A stretch of DNA of 64,000 bases from Ruminobacter sp. (GTDB lineage Bacteria; Pseudomonadota; Gammaproteobacteria; Enterobacterales; Succinivibrionaceae). The stretch spans positions 1 to 64,000 of the forward strand of contig JAGAYS010000028.1 of the NCBI GenBank assembly GCA_017940385.1, written 5' to 3'. The notes under the pieces were generated by a model. The model was not told the origin of the DNA and did not search any database. It saw only the letters and a program-made list of their open reading frames with translations. Within the stretch, counting starts at the first letter, position 1. The number at the start of each line of letters is the position of its first letter. Positions 47,593 to 57,994 of this stretch are shown piece by piece. The position numbers and the translations under genes were made by a program.

Positions 47593-48477
47593 CTAGCCAA
47601 GTCTGGCCTTTATCTTGATTTCGACCTTATCAATTGCCTTGACAAGATCCCTTACGGCAGTATGGAAATAGGAATCTATACCATCCTGAACCTCTTTAAG
47701 CTGCAGATATGAGTACATTTCCGAACCGTAACCCTTGTTGGCAAACATCTTCTTGAAAACCAGATTGGCTTCATCAAAGGCCTGCTTAAGTTCAGGAAAT
47801 TCTTCTACATTATCATTTATAAGTCTCATGTATTCGTCATGAGTCTTCTGAACCCTGTCAACGACTTCGGTCATTTCAGAACTTGATCTGCTGGCAAAAA
47901 GGTCCTCAATGGCGGTTTCGTATGCTCCGCGCGCACTGGTTATCTGAACATATCTTACTTCCTCTTCAGGAGAAAAGTTCTTCTTGCTTACCAGATGTTC
48001 GGTTTCCCTGATATTCTTGAAAACTCCTGACATTACGGCAGGACCGTCCTTGTAGTTGTTGTACTTTGCCACAATCTCATTCTGATTGTTGGCATAGTCC
48101 TCACACTTGAGGAGAAGCTCCCTCACCTGATTTGCAATTTCAAAAGCTTCAGTGGCATACGGACTTGATGCATTGTCTTCGAGAACCTTCACGATATAAC
48201 TCAGTTCTTCTCTGCTGCGCCACAGTTCATCACGATTGATAAGAAAATCATCACGGTTATCGGTATTGGCCATAAGAATCATTGCAGCGTCGAAACGGTA
48301 CACATTAGCCTTAAGATCCTTAATCTGAGCAGAGCTTACCAGAAATGGAATATCACCGGAGGTATACTGTCTCGGCTCATCAGCCCAGGCTTCCGGCATA
48401 AAACCGGCTCCGAGGGATAAAGCCCCTGCCATCACTAACCCCAGAGATTTTCTACGAAATACATTCAATATATTCAT
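47593..48477 (-). CDS. Secreted helical protein resembling a chemoreceptor sensor domain
   Basis: 294 residues; the signal peptide ends near AWA. The mature 260 residues are all-helical with no membrane segment. Its pattern follows the periplasmic domain of the chemoreceptor at 43845: IKDLKANVYRFDAAMILM near the start, RDELWRSREELSYIVKVL, then ARGAYETAIEDLFAS with DEYMRLINDNVEEFPELK, and a final long helix DSYFHTAVRDLVKAIDKVE. Matching receptor stretches include [17 protein letters not shown] and [13 protein letters not shown] with [19 protein letters not shown] infer a free HBM-like or four-helix sensor domain. It could bind the same ligand, or be a helical protein of another family. Confidence 0.65.
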   Translation of the reverse strand: MNILNVFRRKSLGLVMAGALSLGAGFMPEAWADEPRQYTSGDIPFLVSSAQIKDLKANVYRFDAAMILMANTDNRDDFLINRDELWRSREELSYIVKVLEDNASSPYATEAFEIANQVRELLLKCEDYANNQNEIVAKYNNYKDGPAVMSGVFKNIRETEHLVSKKNFSPEEEVRYVQITSARGAYETAIEDLFASRSSSEMTEVVDRVQKTHDEYMRLINDNVEEFPELKQAFDEANLVFKKMFANKGYGSEMYSYLQLKEVQDGIDSYFHTAVRDLVKAIDKVEIKIKARLG

Positions 48478-49260
48478 TAATAGTCTCGCTAAAACTAAAA
48501 TTACAAAATTTGTCCAAAACTTTTAAATATATTAAGTACACGGATTGTAGGAAAATTATATATTCTGCTACCTGACCATCCAACGGCAACATGACAAACA
48601 TGTTAAGGTTCATACACCGACTTTTTTATTTTTCCGTCCACGTCACAGAAAGGCAGTCATTTTACGTTTACTGACAAACATCCTCTGTTTCACATCGTCA
48701 TCCATGACCATCTTTGCGGATTCCCTTCCGAAGGGCTCTCCGGCATAAATAATTCTGATAAAACAGGCTGGCTGTGCCGACACCTCAAATAACTGACGTA
48801 AATCATGTGCACAACAGGTACTGTAAACACTCCCTCATCCGGAAAAAACCGGTCACTGAGAAGAAATGTCTCTGACAACTTACTGAATATCTGTTTTATC
48901 CTTCGGAAGCATCATTTTGTATTTATCTTTTCTGCTTTAATCCGGTGAGCACTGCGATTTTTCGCTACAGATCAATATATACATACCCGCCGGAAGATAC
49001 TTCCTAAACTCGAAATATTATAAATACGTATGCAACAAAAACATTAGATATTAGAGCACTACCGACAATATTTGTGACATGTTTAAAAAATCGAGAAAAA
49101 TTTTCAGACTGATTATTTAAGAAAAACACGTACACATCCGTATCCAAAAACAGAAAAACATGCACTGCCGCCGCTCCGTCTCAGACCGTTTCAGGTAGTC
49201 AGAACATGTGTATGTCTGATTTTCAGCTCAACTGAGTCATGCCATGAGCCATGCCATAAA
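48478..49260. other. Large intergenic region
   Basis: About 780 bases between the secreted helical protein gene and the rubrerythrin terminator. Besides the promoter region of the former, I see no gene, repeat or RNA; one 62-codon frame has no ribosome binding site. Confidence 0.45.
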
Positions 49261-49296
49261 ATAAAAAATCCGTTATCCTTAACGGAAAACGGATCT
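49261..49296 (-). terminator. Rubrerythrin terminator
   Basis: ATCCGTT and AACGGAT form the outer stem around an inner TTCCGTTAAGGA element; the minus strand continues TTTTTATTTTATGG. Confidence 0.75.
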
Positions 49297-49358
49297 TTAC
49301 TGAAAATCATCGCAGTGCACGTTCAACATGCGAACCGGTACACCGGGACGGTACAATC

Positions 49359-49934
49359 CTACTTAAGAGGTTCGTACACTTCAAAGTGAGCCTGAGGATG
49401 AGCACATGCAGGACAAACCTTTGGAGCTTCGGTACCTTCATGAATGTAACCGCAGTTTCTGCAACGCCAGATTACCTTATCACCACGCTTGAACACCTTA
49501 CCTTCCATCAGATTGTTGTATAAGGTAACATAACGTTCCTCATGGCACTTTTCAGCCACGGCGATGGCTTCAAAAATTGCAGCAATTGCAGGGAAACCTT
49601 CTTCTCTTGCAGTAGCGGCGAATGAAGGGTACATGTGAGTCCATTCCTCATTTTCACCGGCTGCCGCAGCCTTCAGATTATCAAGGGTCTCACCGATAAT
49701 GCCTGCAGGATAGCTGTCGGTGATTTCAACAACACCGCCTTCCAGAAGCTTGAACAGACGCTTTGCATGTTCCTTTTCCTGATTGGCGGTTTCTTCAAAG
49801 ATTGCACTAATCTGTACAAGACCTTCCTTCTTGGCCACACCGGAATAATAGGTGTAGCGGTTTCTTGCCTGAGATTCACCGGCAAAAGCCTTGAGAATAT
49901 TCTTCTCAGTCTGTGTTCCTTTTATACTAGCCAT
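49359..49934 (-). CDS. rbr: Rubrerythrin
   Basis: Non-haem di-iron peroxidase of anaerobes that reduces hydrogen peroxide with electrons from rubredoxin or NADH. The four-helix bundle carries iron ligands E20, E53 and H56 (NQEKEH), with the second pair in the helix around [13 protein letters not shown]-terminal rubredoxin domain follows with two CxxC motifs (CRNC and CPAC). The product has 191 residues, as usual. The start is the inner ATG with AAGGAG nine bases upstream; the frame runs 14 codons further without a site. Its presence supports an anaerobic or oxygen-sensitive lifestyle. Confidence 0.96.
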   Translation of the reverse strand: MASIKGTQTEKNILKAFAGESQARNRYTYYSGVAKKEGLVQISAIFEETANQEKEHAKRLFKLLEGGVVEITDSYPAGIIGETLDNLKAAAAGENEEWTHMYPSFAATAREEGFPAIAAIFEAIAVAEKCHEERYVTLYNNLMEGKVFKRGDKVIWRCRNCGYIHEGTEAPKVCPACAHPQAHFEVYEPLK

Positions 49935-50375
49935 GATAATTTGCTCCTTTCCAAAGATATAATCACCCGCTTTCATGAAAAATGACAGTCTCCGAATTTA
50001 TGAATCAGAAAAGCCTCAATAGTGCATGAAAAAACGAATACCTACCATTTGAGTGTATCATAACTGAAAAAAATTTTTCCTTAATTTTAAAAAAACAAGA
50101 TATAAATCAAACATTGTTTTTTTCACTTTGTATACGCAGGTTCCATGCCGTCTGACGGATGTTCTTTCTGCAAAATGTCAAATTACCGCAGGTGAAAATA
50201 ATTTATAAGACGATAAATCAGCCATATTCAGGATTAAACGTAACTTTCATGCTGTTCGGAAAGAAAAAAACATTGTCAATCTGACGTATTTCCGCCCATT
50301 TTGTGCAAAAAAACATCTTATGGTTTCAAAACCCCCTTCAATTGGTTAATTATCAAGCGTACAAAACAAAAAAGC
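49935..50375. other. Spacer between rubrerythrin and the tRNA promoter
   Basis: About 440 AT-rich bases with the upstream region of rbr (minus) and leading to the tRNA promoter (plus). No gene seen. Confidence 0.4.
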
Positions 50376-50403
50376 TTGACCAATCAAATTAAAGATATAT
50401 AAT
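50376..50403 (+). promoter_or_regulatory. Promoter of the tRNA-Pro pair
   Basis: TTGACC (50376-50381) and a perfect TATAAT (50398-50403) are separated by 16 bases. The predicted start near 50410 is about 12 bases before the first tRNA. Confidence 0.85.
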
Positions 50404-50421
50404 GAACACACTTTCGAGGTA

Positions 50422-50498
<77 letters not shown>

Positions 50499-50522
50499 TT
50501 CGAAATAAATCCATAAAAGATT

Positions 50523-50599
<77 letters not shown>

Positions 50600-51047
50600 T
50601 CTTTTCAGAATATCTTTCAAACTTTCATCTTTATAAATCATTAAAAAACATTTCGACAGCTCTTCCCTTGGGATTTTTGTCTGTTTACACGGGTATTAAC
50701 GTAATTCTGTCATGCTCTTACCGCAAGAGACATTTGCCGGTACAGCCAATAAAAGCATTAACTATAAATAAATTATCTCCTATTATTCAATTAACCACTG
50801 ACCACGGATTCTTAAACAAATCTGAAGAATGGATAAAGGAACAGGCCTGTGGCCACCAAAGCAGAACCTTTTACTTAATTCATGTTAACAGCCGTGCTGG
50901 CTGTCATGTCCGTTAAAGGCACATGAGTTAAAACGGCCATTCATATTCATTCTTTCAAATTCTTCCTCTTTTTCCTGAGGATGTTCCGCAATGTCTCCTA
51001 TTACTCAAGGAGGCCATAACCGGGAATATGCCGTAATACCGGCTTTA
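50600..51047. other. Spacer between the tRNA genes and the McrC-like gene
   Basis: About 450 bases with no accepted gene and no clear terminator. It does not contain an obvious copy of the tRNA 3' end, so no attachment site is evident. Confidence 0.4.
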
Positions 51048-52970
51048 TCAGGCCTGTCTTACCGAATCCTCACCCTGAAGCCTTCTGGCCAGCTTAATGA
51101 TTCTCTCATATTCAGCATGATGAACTTTTCTGAGATTATCGATAAAAAGTGACAGATACTCCTTTATGTTCTTTTCATTTCGTTCCTTGTCCGCCACCGG
51201 CTTTACAGCCACACCTGCAATTGACGGAAATACCGGATAATCACTGTCAAGATCATGAACGGGCGCATACTCAGAGAAATGATTTACATTACCTCTTGAA
51301 TAAATCGCAAGCACTCCTCTTATGCCGCTGTCAAAACCGAGAGCATTCTTTACGTGGATGCTGTTCATATACTTATTTACCAACATTGGCAAAGAAGCTT
51401 TTCTTACCGTATCATAAGAGCTGTATTTTGCATCCATGATGAGATAGTCTACAAGGCCTGAGGCCTCCCACCTGATTCTGATGACAAAATCCGGCGTGTA
51501 GTAGAAATCCTTACCGTAGTTTTTACTGCAAACCACCATCGGTTCCTCGTCTTCAGTTCTGCTAAGAGTAAAAATCTTCGGTTCATACCACAGCTCAAGT
51601 GTGTATTCCTTGTTCTCGGAAAGCCATCGGTAATAATTGAAAGGTTCACTGAGAGGGCGCTCGGCCGCTCTTCCGCCGAAACGCTCCACGGACATGTCAT
51701 GCCATTCACGGGAAACACAGATTCCGCCCAGCTGACTGACGACATTTACTATTCTGGAAAGGACCATAAACTCGTAGAGTTTCTCAATCTTCTTAAAATG
51801 AGACGTAAAATCATTAAGCGTCAGTGTAACGGCACTGACCCCGTACCATTTGGTCACCTGCTCAAACAGTTTACGGTAAACAAGAGTCCTTGCCACAAAC
51901 GGAGTGATTCTGGGCATCAGCGGCTTATCAAGATAATTTATTCCTGTAACCTTCTCAAAACTGGTATACAGCTTATAGAAACCGTCAAGAAGGTTCATGA
52001 CCCTGCTGTACTGATTCTGGAGATTCTTGGACAGAACTCCGCGAACGATTCCGGAATAGCGGCAGTAACCCGGATACGTCACGGATTCTCCGTCAGACCT
52101 GTACTGACTCTGCTCGTGCCCGTTGATAAAATCCTTTACGGCACTCAGCTTCATTCTGATGTGATTTATGAATCCGGCAATTACAAGGTTCTCAAAAAGC
52201 CTGTATGAAGGTATCATTTTTTCTTCTGCCGCGAATTCCGTCTTGACCGGCATATTGTTTATCTGAAAGGTCTGCTCATACGGAGAACACAGCGCTACCG
52301 CATCACTGTTAAGAGACAGCCAGTGTATGGCCTCCGGAGAATTCGGCAGACCGTTGGGAGTTACGTCAAGCCTCGGTTCAAGAATGTATCTTAACTGTCT
52401 TAACAGCACGCTCCACAGACTTTTACAGAGAATATAAGTTCTTTCCGCCTCATTGATAAGATCAGCAATAACCCCGTTATTTTCAGGACTTCCGTCCAGA
52501 CACATCTGAGAGATGGCGTCATAGTCATCGTTTATAAAATCCAGTATCGTGGTTATTTCCCTGGCTCGCGCCCTGGTGGCCAGAACCTCGACCTGGAAAG
52601 ACTCCTCAAAGTATTCTTCTCTGTCCAGAAAACTCTGAATTCTGATCTCGTGAACCCCCGGCAGTCCGAAAAACGGACGGCCGCAGTGAGCCAGCTCAGG
52701 CCTCCATTCAAGGTGCCAGAGCCCCTCTTCGGACAAAAATCCGCAGTAATAACTGTCTTCACCGATTACAATTCTCGGACTTATATCCTCAAGATCCCCT
52801 TCAAGAACCTCCGTATAACGGATATAAATGTCAAGATAATAGTCCTCCGGTATCTCCAGAAACCCCGTTTCCGAATCAAATTTCAGGGCGGAATCATCAC
52901 TTACCACGTCATAGATCTTTCTGTTTTCCTGGGTCGTGTGCTCCGCAACCGCCAGCTTAACGTCTAACAT
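51048..52970 (-). CDS. McrC-like DUF2357 protein with PD-(D/E)XK nuclease
   Basis: Predicted nuclease partner of the AAA protein encoded 47 bases upstream. The 640-residue product has an N-terminal beta-rich region (about 1-150), a helical middle (about 150-440) and a C-terminal nuclease core. There, P493-D494 in TPDFVI and D513-A-K515 in LIMDAKYSS give the PD-x18-DxK signature of restriction-type endonucleases; an Arg/Glu-rich stretch precedes it. This layout matches the DUF2357 proteins that partner McrB-like ATPases. AAGGAG precedes the ATG. The target (modified DNA, or RNA as proposed for CoCoNuT systems) cannot be read from the sequence. Confidence 0.8.
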   Translation of the reverse strand: MLDVKLAVAEHTTQENRKIYDVVSDDSALKFDSETGFLEIPEDYYLDIYIRYTEVLEGDLEDISPRIVIGEDSYYCGFLSEEGLWHLEWRPELAHCGRPFFGLPGVHEIRIQSFLDREEYFEESFQVEVLATRARAREITTILDFINDDYDAISQMCLDGSPENNGVIADLINEAERTYILCKSLWSVLLRQLRYILEPRLDVTPNGLPNSPEAIHWLSLNSDAVALCSPYEQTFQINNMPVKTEFAAEEKMIPSYRLFENLVIAGFINHIRMKLSAVKDFINGHEQSQYRSDGESVTYPGYCRYSGIVRGVLSKNLQNQYSRVMNLLDGFYKLYTSFEKVTGINYLDKPLMPRITPFVARTLVYRKLFEQVTKWYGVSAVTLTLNDFTSHFKKIEKLYEFMVLSRIVNVVSQLGGICVSREWHDMSVERFGGRAAERPLSEPFNYYRWLSENKEYTLELWYEPKIFTLSRTEDEEPMVVCSKNYGKDFYYTPDFVIRIRWEASGLVDYLIMDAKYSSYDTVRKASLPMLVNKYMNSIHVKNALGFDSGIRGVLAIYSRGNVNHFSEYAPVHDLDSDYPVFPSIAGVAVKPVADKERNEKNIKEYLSLFIDNLRKVHHAEYERIIKLARRLQGEDSVRQA

Positions 52971-53017
52971 AAACAGCTCCTTACATTATTAATGTGGACC
53001 AGGCATTTCTGTTACGT

Positions 53018-56000
53018 CTATGCCAGGAACTGATAGCTGTTCATGCGATCTTCACCCTCTGAAATAATTCTCTGCAGTACGGTCTGTGATTCACTGAGAT
53101 TATACTTATCCAGAATGTTAAGAAGCTCTTCAAGACGGTTACCGAAACTTTCACCAAAACCGTTAATCATCGGCAGCACAAACTGTTTGATGGCAAAATC
53201 CATTGCTATGGTTTCATTATCACAGTTCTTCAGTGATGCCAGCAGCGGATCAACTACTGAAAGATAATTTATAATCTGCTGATGCTTTCTGTATGACACA
53301 ACGATTCTCTGACCAAGCTTGCTGTCATCCTTATAGAGAATCTCTTCAACATCATTCAGGACGGCATACATCTTGTTCTGAATTCTGCCGTCTTCAGTAT
53401 CAAACAGAGACATCCAGTCGGCCGCACTGTACGTGGTCTGCATTGCATGAGGAATAATCTTTGTCGTTCTGTTGTCATCACTCTGGCTCGGCTTTTCATC
53501 AAAAAGGATAACGGCAGAGCGGTCCAGCATTCTTGCAGACATGATGTTTACGGTATCATCACTGTTGACGGTTCCGACAAAACGCAGATATGAAGGGATT
53601 GTCAGGTAGGCCTTTTCAGGTGAACCGGTAAAGATCTTTCTTTCTGCGGCAGTATCCGCATCGGCGAGCTGCATGAATGATGAAAAATAATGTTCAGGAG
53701 AAGACAGGTTCATTTCATCAAGAAGCAGAATGGCAGGGGTTACGCCGTTCATGTCCTTCTCGGCATCCAAAGTAGTCAGGAGCTCCCACAGACCTGTCGG
53801 TGCCGGCTGGAAACTGCTGGTAAGACTGTTCCAGTACCCCATTATGTCTCTCTGGGATGTCCAGCCTCTGGCTACGGGAATTGTATGCAGACGATTCCCC
53901 AAATTAAGCGCCTTACCCATGGTCTTAACAAAGGACGTCTTACCGGAGCCGGGAAGACCTGCCAGAATGGTAAACTGATTCTGTGCAATTGTAACCACCA
54001 TGGACACAAGTTTCTCAACGGAAATGGAACGTCCGTAACTCTTCATTGAGCTCAGCAGTTCCTCAATGTATCTCTTTCTTCCTTTATTAATGTTGTCTAT
54101 ATTAATGACTGACGGCACACCGCTGTCAAAATTAAAGCCGCTTTCCTTAACCTGTCTTGGCGTGGTGAAAGCCTTCAGCATGGAATGCATCTCCAGATAA
54201 CGGGAACTGAGATCGGCAAATGAATGGTTCAGCTCCTCATCTATGTTATCCTTGGTTCTGCGCAGTTCACCTACCTGCTTCTTAAGGCTTTCGTATTCAT
54301 TCATAAGCTTTCTGTATTCAGACTTTAAAGTCTCATGATCCTCTGATGATACGATTTTACCCTTAACCTTGACCTGAATCTGGGTATCTCTCGCAGCAGC
54401 TGCCGAGGTATCCTTTAAGACCTCAGCCGACTGTCCCTCGGCCTCAACCTTGTTTTTAAGAGTATTCAGAACCTTTTTCTTCTGAGCTATTTCAGAATTG
54501 ATACGCTCAAGTTCCTTCTGCTCTCTGTCCTTCTCCTTTTTAACACTGCTGAACAGATCCTTGCGGTAGTTTGCCAGAATGGATTCAAGGTTATTATTAA
54601 TGTAGGTGTTGAAGAACTCCTGGAACTTTGAAGTCTTCATCAGCATGTTAAAAAATCTGTTACGTTCGTTATCGAACTCAACAACCCCCTGAAGGATGTT
54701 GAAACATCTCATAACACGATCATGTTCATTCTTAAAAAGAGACAGTCCCTGAATATTCTGTTTAACCTTGGACAGCTGATTTGTATTCAAATCCTTAAAT
54801 ACCGGATTGAGAAGAGTCGGAGCATAATTATTAATAAGCTTCTTGTCATCGATAAGGTCATGCTTTCTGCCGCTGTTAAGCCAGCTCTGTACAGGCATCT
54901 GTACCAGATATCTTCTGACGGTGCCGTTTACATTGACCTCCTTTATATAGTCCTGAAGAAGATCGTATTCCACGGACTTGACGCAGGAATTCATGTCATC
55001 CTTAACTGCAAGCTGACAGCGTTTGTCCGGAATGTTCAGCACACACTCACATGCATATTCTCCGCCGTCTTCACTCTGCTTGAATTTTCCGACAACAAAA
55101 GGACCCAGCAGAACATCCCTTGTTTTTATGAGAGATAGCAGTTTGTCTGAGAACCGGGGGACATCCACCTTTGACATGGAATCACCATATTCAGGAATCT
55201 GAGCCTCTTCCTCCTCTTCCTCTTCGACAATGCCCAGGAGCCCATGAACGGAAGGGAACTCATTATTGTATGATCGTCTGATTTCCCTGGTTGCCCTGTT
55301 TACCGCCTTTCCGAGAGAACTTGCTCCTGAGCCGTCAGCGTTCTTATTGATAATGGTAAAATCCATTGATTCCGTCAGTGCGTTAATTACCGGATCATTG
55401 GAAGAACCGCTTTCAACCCTGTCTTTAAGATATCCGTTTTTCCATTTTTCAGTATCGGCTCTATATGTGGTTTCGGTAATAATATATTCATTGCCGCGTC
55501 CGCTCGGACCTTCGGCAAATGATCCGGTACCGGACTTTTCCTTTGTACCTGTGGTCCGTAAAACAGTAGATGCGGAAGACAAAGAGGATTCTGCCGCAGC
55601 CTCCCTGTCAGAAACCGAAACGGTTTCTGACATCTGGACCGGTGCTGCCGGCTCTGCAGCCACGGCAGCTTCTTCAGAAGCATTCCCGGTGACGGCAGCA
55701 TCTTCAGAATTCTTATCGGAACCATCCTCTGCCATGACATCATCCCCGTCATGACCCAGCTTTGCCAGAGCATTTTCAACTCCGACTTTGGCTCTGATGC
55801 CGTTTGCCACCCTTGCGGCAGTATAGGACAGGAATCCGTTATCGTCGGAAAGCTTTTTTATACCTTCTCTGACTGATTCCCTGATTCTGTTCTCGTCAGG
55901 TTTTCCGTTTTCCAATTCCTCATCGGTCAGATCAGAGCATACAATTCTATTAATGCTACTGAAGAATCTTCTGTTCAGTTCGGTTACGGCATGAATGTTA

Positions 56001-56590
56001 TTGGCAATGAAACTGCCCGCATTGTCCAGGGTGATTTCCCCGTATGCGGAGTAAAAACAGTCCTTAAGATACTTTTCCGCATCTTCCCGTCTGAAAAACT
56101 CCTCCGTTTTACTGACGAACGGAAAATCCTCCTTATCCACTATGAATTTAGTACACTTGACCACTACATAATCTGTACTCGGTCTGTACTTCATGAATGC
56201 AACCCTTTCGGTCGCACAGAGGTTCTCGATCCTTGGTTCCACGATTTCCACAAAATCGTAGGGATCAACCCTGCTCATTTTTTCATTATGTACCGTATAT
56301 TTGCAGCCCCGCTCCTCCGGAGACGTATTTGCTACGAGCCGTATCAGATGTTCCTCTCCGAATTTAGCAATTGAGTTTTTGGCATTGGACGTCAAAAAAA
56401 CCTTAGGCACCTCGTCCAGAAACTTTTCCTGATTGACAATTCCGTATCTCTCATGTCGGTTTTTGTCATATTCTTCCGTAAACTGCTCAAAAGCAATGTC
56501 CACGTATGAACAATCTTTATTGTTTGATTTTGTAACATATGTATGAGGATCTATGATCCCGACAAGTATTCTTTCTTCAAAATTGCTCAT
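53018..56590 (-). CDS. McrB-like AAA+ protein with coiled coil
   Basis: Large motor of 1190 residues in the McrBC-type system. The N-terminal 600 residues match nothing I recognise and contain an Ala/Glu/Ser-rich spacer at about 290-380. Two charged coiled coils lie at about 684-718 and 753-797. The AAA+ domain follows: Walker A GLPGSGKT at 878-885, Walker B ILLLDEMN with D958-E959, a sensor-like GTVNSDD at 1006-1012 and SARMLDRS at 1018-1025 with probable arginine fingers. The VNSDD stretch stands where McrB has its MNTAD-type guanine-binding motif, so GTP or ATP use is open. Gene order motor then nuclease is as in mcrBC. Coiled coil next to an McrB-type motor resembles CoCoNuT systems. Confidence 0.82.
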   Translation of the reverse strand: MSNFEERILVGIIDPHTYVTKSNNKDCSYVDIAFEQFTEEYDKNRHERYGIVNQEKFLDEVPKVFLTSNAKNSIAKFGEEHLIRLVANTSPEERGCKYTVHNEKMSRVDPYDFVEIVEPRIENLCATERVAFMKYRPSTDYVVVKCTKFIVDKEDFPFVSKTEEFFRREDAEKYLKDCFYSAYGEITLDNAGSFIANNIHAVTELNRRFFSSINRIVCSDLTDEELENGKPDENRIRESVREGIKKLSDDNGFLSYTAARVANGIRAKVGVENALAKLGHDGDDVMAEDGSDKNSEDAAVTGNASEEAAVAAEPAAPVQMSETVSVSDREAAAESSLSSASTVLRTTGTKEKSGTGSFAEGPSGRGNEYIITETTYRADTEKWKNGYLKDRVESGSSNDPVINALTESMDFTIINKNADGSGASSLGKAVNRATREIRRSYNNEFPSVHGLLGIVEEEEEEEAQIPEYGDSMSKVDVPRFSDKLLSLIKTRDVLLGPFVVGKFKQSEDGGEYACECVLNIPDKRCQLAVKDDMNSCVKSVEYDLLQDYIKEVNVNGTVRRYLVQMPVQSWLNSGRKHDLIDDKKLINNYAPTLLNPVFKDLNTNQLSKVKQNIQGLSLFKNEHDRVMRCFNILQGVVEFDNERNRFFNMLMKTSKFQEFFNTYINNNLESILANYRKDLFSSVKKEKDREQKELERINSEIAQKKKVLNTLKNKVEAEGQSAEVLKDTSAAAARDTQIQVKVKGKIVSSEDHETLKSEYRKLMNEYESLKKQVGELRRTKDNIDEELNHSFADLSSRYLEMHSMLKAFTTPRQVKESGFNFDSGVPSVINIDNINKGRKRYIEELLSSMKSYGRSISVEKLVSMVVTIAQNQFTILAGLPGSGKTSFVKTMGKALNLGNRLHTIPVARGWTSQRDIMGYWNSLTSSFQPAPTGLWELLTTLDAEKDMNGVTPAILLLDEMNLSSPEHYFSSFMQLADADTAAERKIFTGSPEKAYLTIPSYLRFVGTVNSDDTVNIMSARMLDRSAVILFDEKPSQSDDNRTTKIIPHAMQTTYSAADWMSLFDTEDGRIQNKMYAVLNDVEEILYKDDSKLGQRIVVSYRKHQQIINYLSVVDPLLASLKNCDNETIAMDFAIKQFVLPMINGFGESFGNRLEELLNILDKYNLSESQTVLQRIISEGEDRMNSYQFLA

Positions 56591-57772
56591 TCCTATCGTC
56601 CTTTGAATGATGCCGGCAGATTGTCGGCATGATTTTTCGTTTTATGTTATGTATGGCGGGTGTATGCATATACAGATACGCATGGCAGACATCGGTCAAA
56701 TAATAACGGGGCGCCCCGTGTACGGAAGGGATAAAGAATTACGACTCCGGCTTTCGGAATGACTTTAATCATTCCTGCGGAATTTGATGAAAAATCCGTA
56801 GGTGTGAATGACAGACTTCATTTATGGATTAAATATTGTTTCCGCAAAGCAGAAAGAATACTTTTATCTCCCCCCTAATAAGTATTCTAACGCATATGAA
56901 AGACAATATAAAAATAAAGAGGGCTGTATTGTGAAATATGACAACAGCATGCATCCCAACTGTATAAAAAACAAACTTTATGAATACCAGTAGACTCCGA
57001 ACGGAAAGAATCAGGACCGAATACCGCATCAGCAGAAAAACAATTTTCCGCAACCGGAATGTAAAACAACACTGCATGAGGACACGGTCAGAAAAAAAGC
57101 GAGACCGGAATAATATAAGAAAGAATTTCCGTCTGCCTGTACAGAAAAATAAGAACCAAAAAACAAAAACCAGCAGAAAACAAGTCCAAAAAAGCGCCAA
57201 AAAGATTAAAAAAGAAACAGACAACAAAAAAAATTTCTTTCAAAAATCGTATATTTTTAAGACAAAATTTGACAATTGTCACGTTTTTACTAATTTTATT
57301 TCAGTGCAAATCTAGTAAATTTACATTTGTTTAACATTTATAAATATTCAAAAACATTAATCACAGGAACAATTCTGCCGTTACAAACCTGGAACACCAA
57401 AACAACCACACTGACAGATCACAAAACAACACCGGTTCAAAAATAGCATCAGAACCGGCACTGTCCGCCATATTTGCTCCAAAGCCTTATTTTTCAACAA
57501 AAACATGAATAATGTATGGATTAACAAAAGCATCAGAACATGAAACCGTTTACAAAACCATCTTTTGTTAAACGGCGGAAAATACATGGATAAACCGGTG
57601 GCAAAGAGAAAAAAACCGAGGGTAAAATTTATTAATTCAGTTATGATAAACAAGATTAATTTACTAATATTAATCAGTTACAACACTAAAACCCCTTGAT
57701 TTTAACTTATTTTTAACAAATTAATTAAGAAAAAAGTCAGATGACGGTGATGAAAAAAAATAAGTTATGTTA
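56591..57772. other. Non-coding A-rich region upstream of the McrB-like gene
   Basis: About 1.2 kb rich in A on the plus strand. Frames of 60-130 codons on both strands are Lys/Arg-rich or Phe/Leu-rich products of this bias and lack ribosome binding sites. A small hairpin (ATGCCG / CGGCAT, 56610-56630) lies just before the motor gene. Confidence 0.5.
56706..56719. promoter_or_regulatory. GC-rich perfect palindrome upstream of the McrB-like gene
   Basis: ACGGGGCGCCCCGT is a 14-bp perfect palindrome in otherwise AT-rich DNA, about 115 bases before the start codon of the motor gene. It could be an operator for this operon. The role is inferred from position only. Confidence 0.35.
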
Positions 57773-57832
57773 TACAATAATCTCATTCGAAAAGTCTTTA
57801 TTTTGGACGCGGAAAATTGGGAAAATACCATT

Positions 57833-57848
57833 TGTGAACGTTTTCACA
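57833..57848. promoter_or_regulatory. Perfect CRP binding site
   Basis: TGTGA-ACGTTT-TCACA matches the E. coli CRP consensus at all ten conserved bases. It lies about 155 bases before the 57995 start codon. With a possible -10 (TAATTT at 57901) the centre would be near -72, fitting class I activation. CRP control by cAMP is inferred. Confidence 0.7.
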
Positions 57849-57929
57849 GATCAAATCAAAATAAAATAAGATTATTTGAAAAAGATTTCCGCATTTGAAA
57901 TAATTTAAATGTGCAAAGGATATGCACTG

Positions 57930-57963
57930 TTGGATAATCTTGAATACCACCGAGATAATCCAA
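57930..57963 (+). other. Leader hairpin of the 57995 gene
   Basis: TTGGATAATCT pairs with AGATAATCCAA (one mismatch) around a 12-nt loop, ending 18 bases before the ribosome binding site. It could influence mRNA stability or translation. Confidence 0.45.
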
Positions 57964-57994
57964 AAACAGGTCAATAAGAGAAGGAGTAACAACC

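Noticed and set aside
56829-57227. 132-codon minus-strand frame, very Phe/Leu-rich
   Set aside because: Explained by the A-rich plus strand; no start signal and implausible composition.
56980-57315. 111-codon plus-strand frame, Lys/Arg-rich
   Set aside because: Same composition effect on the other strand; no ribosome binding site.
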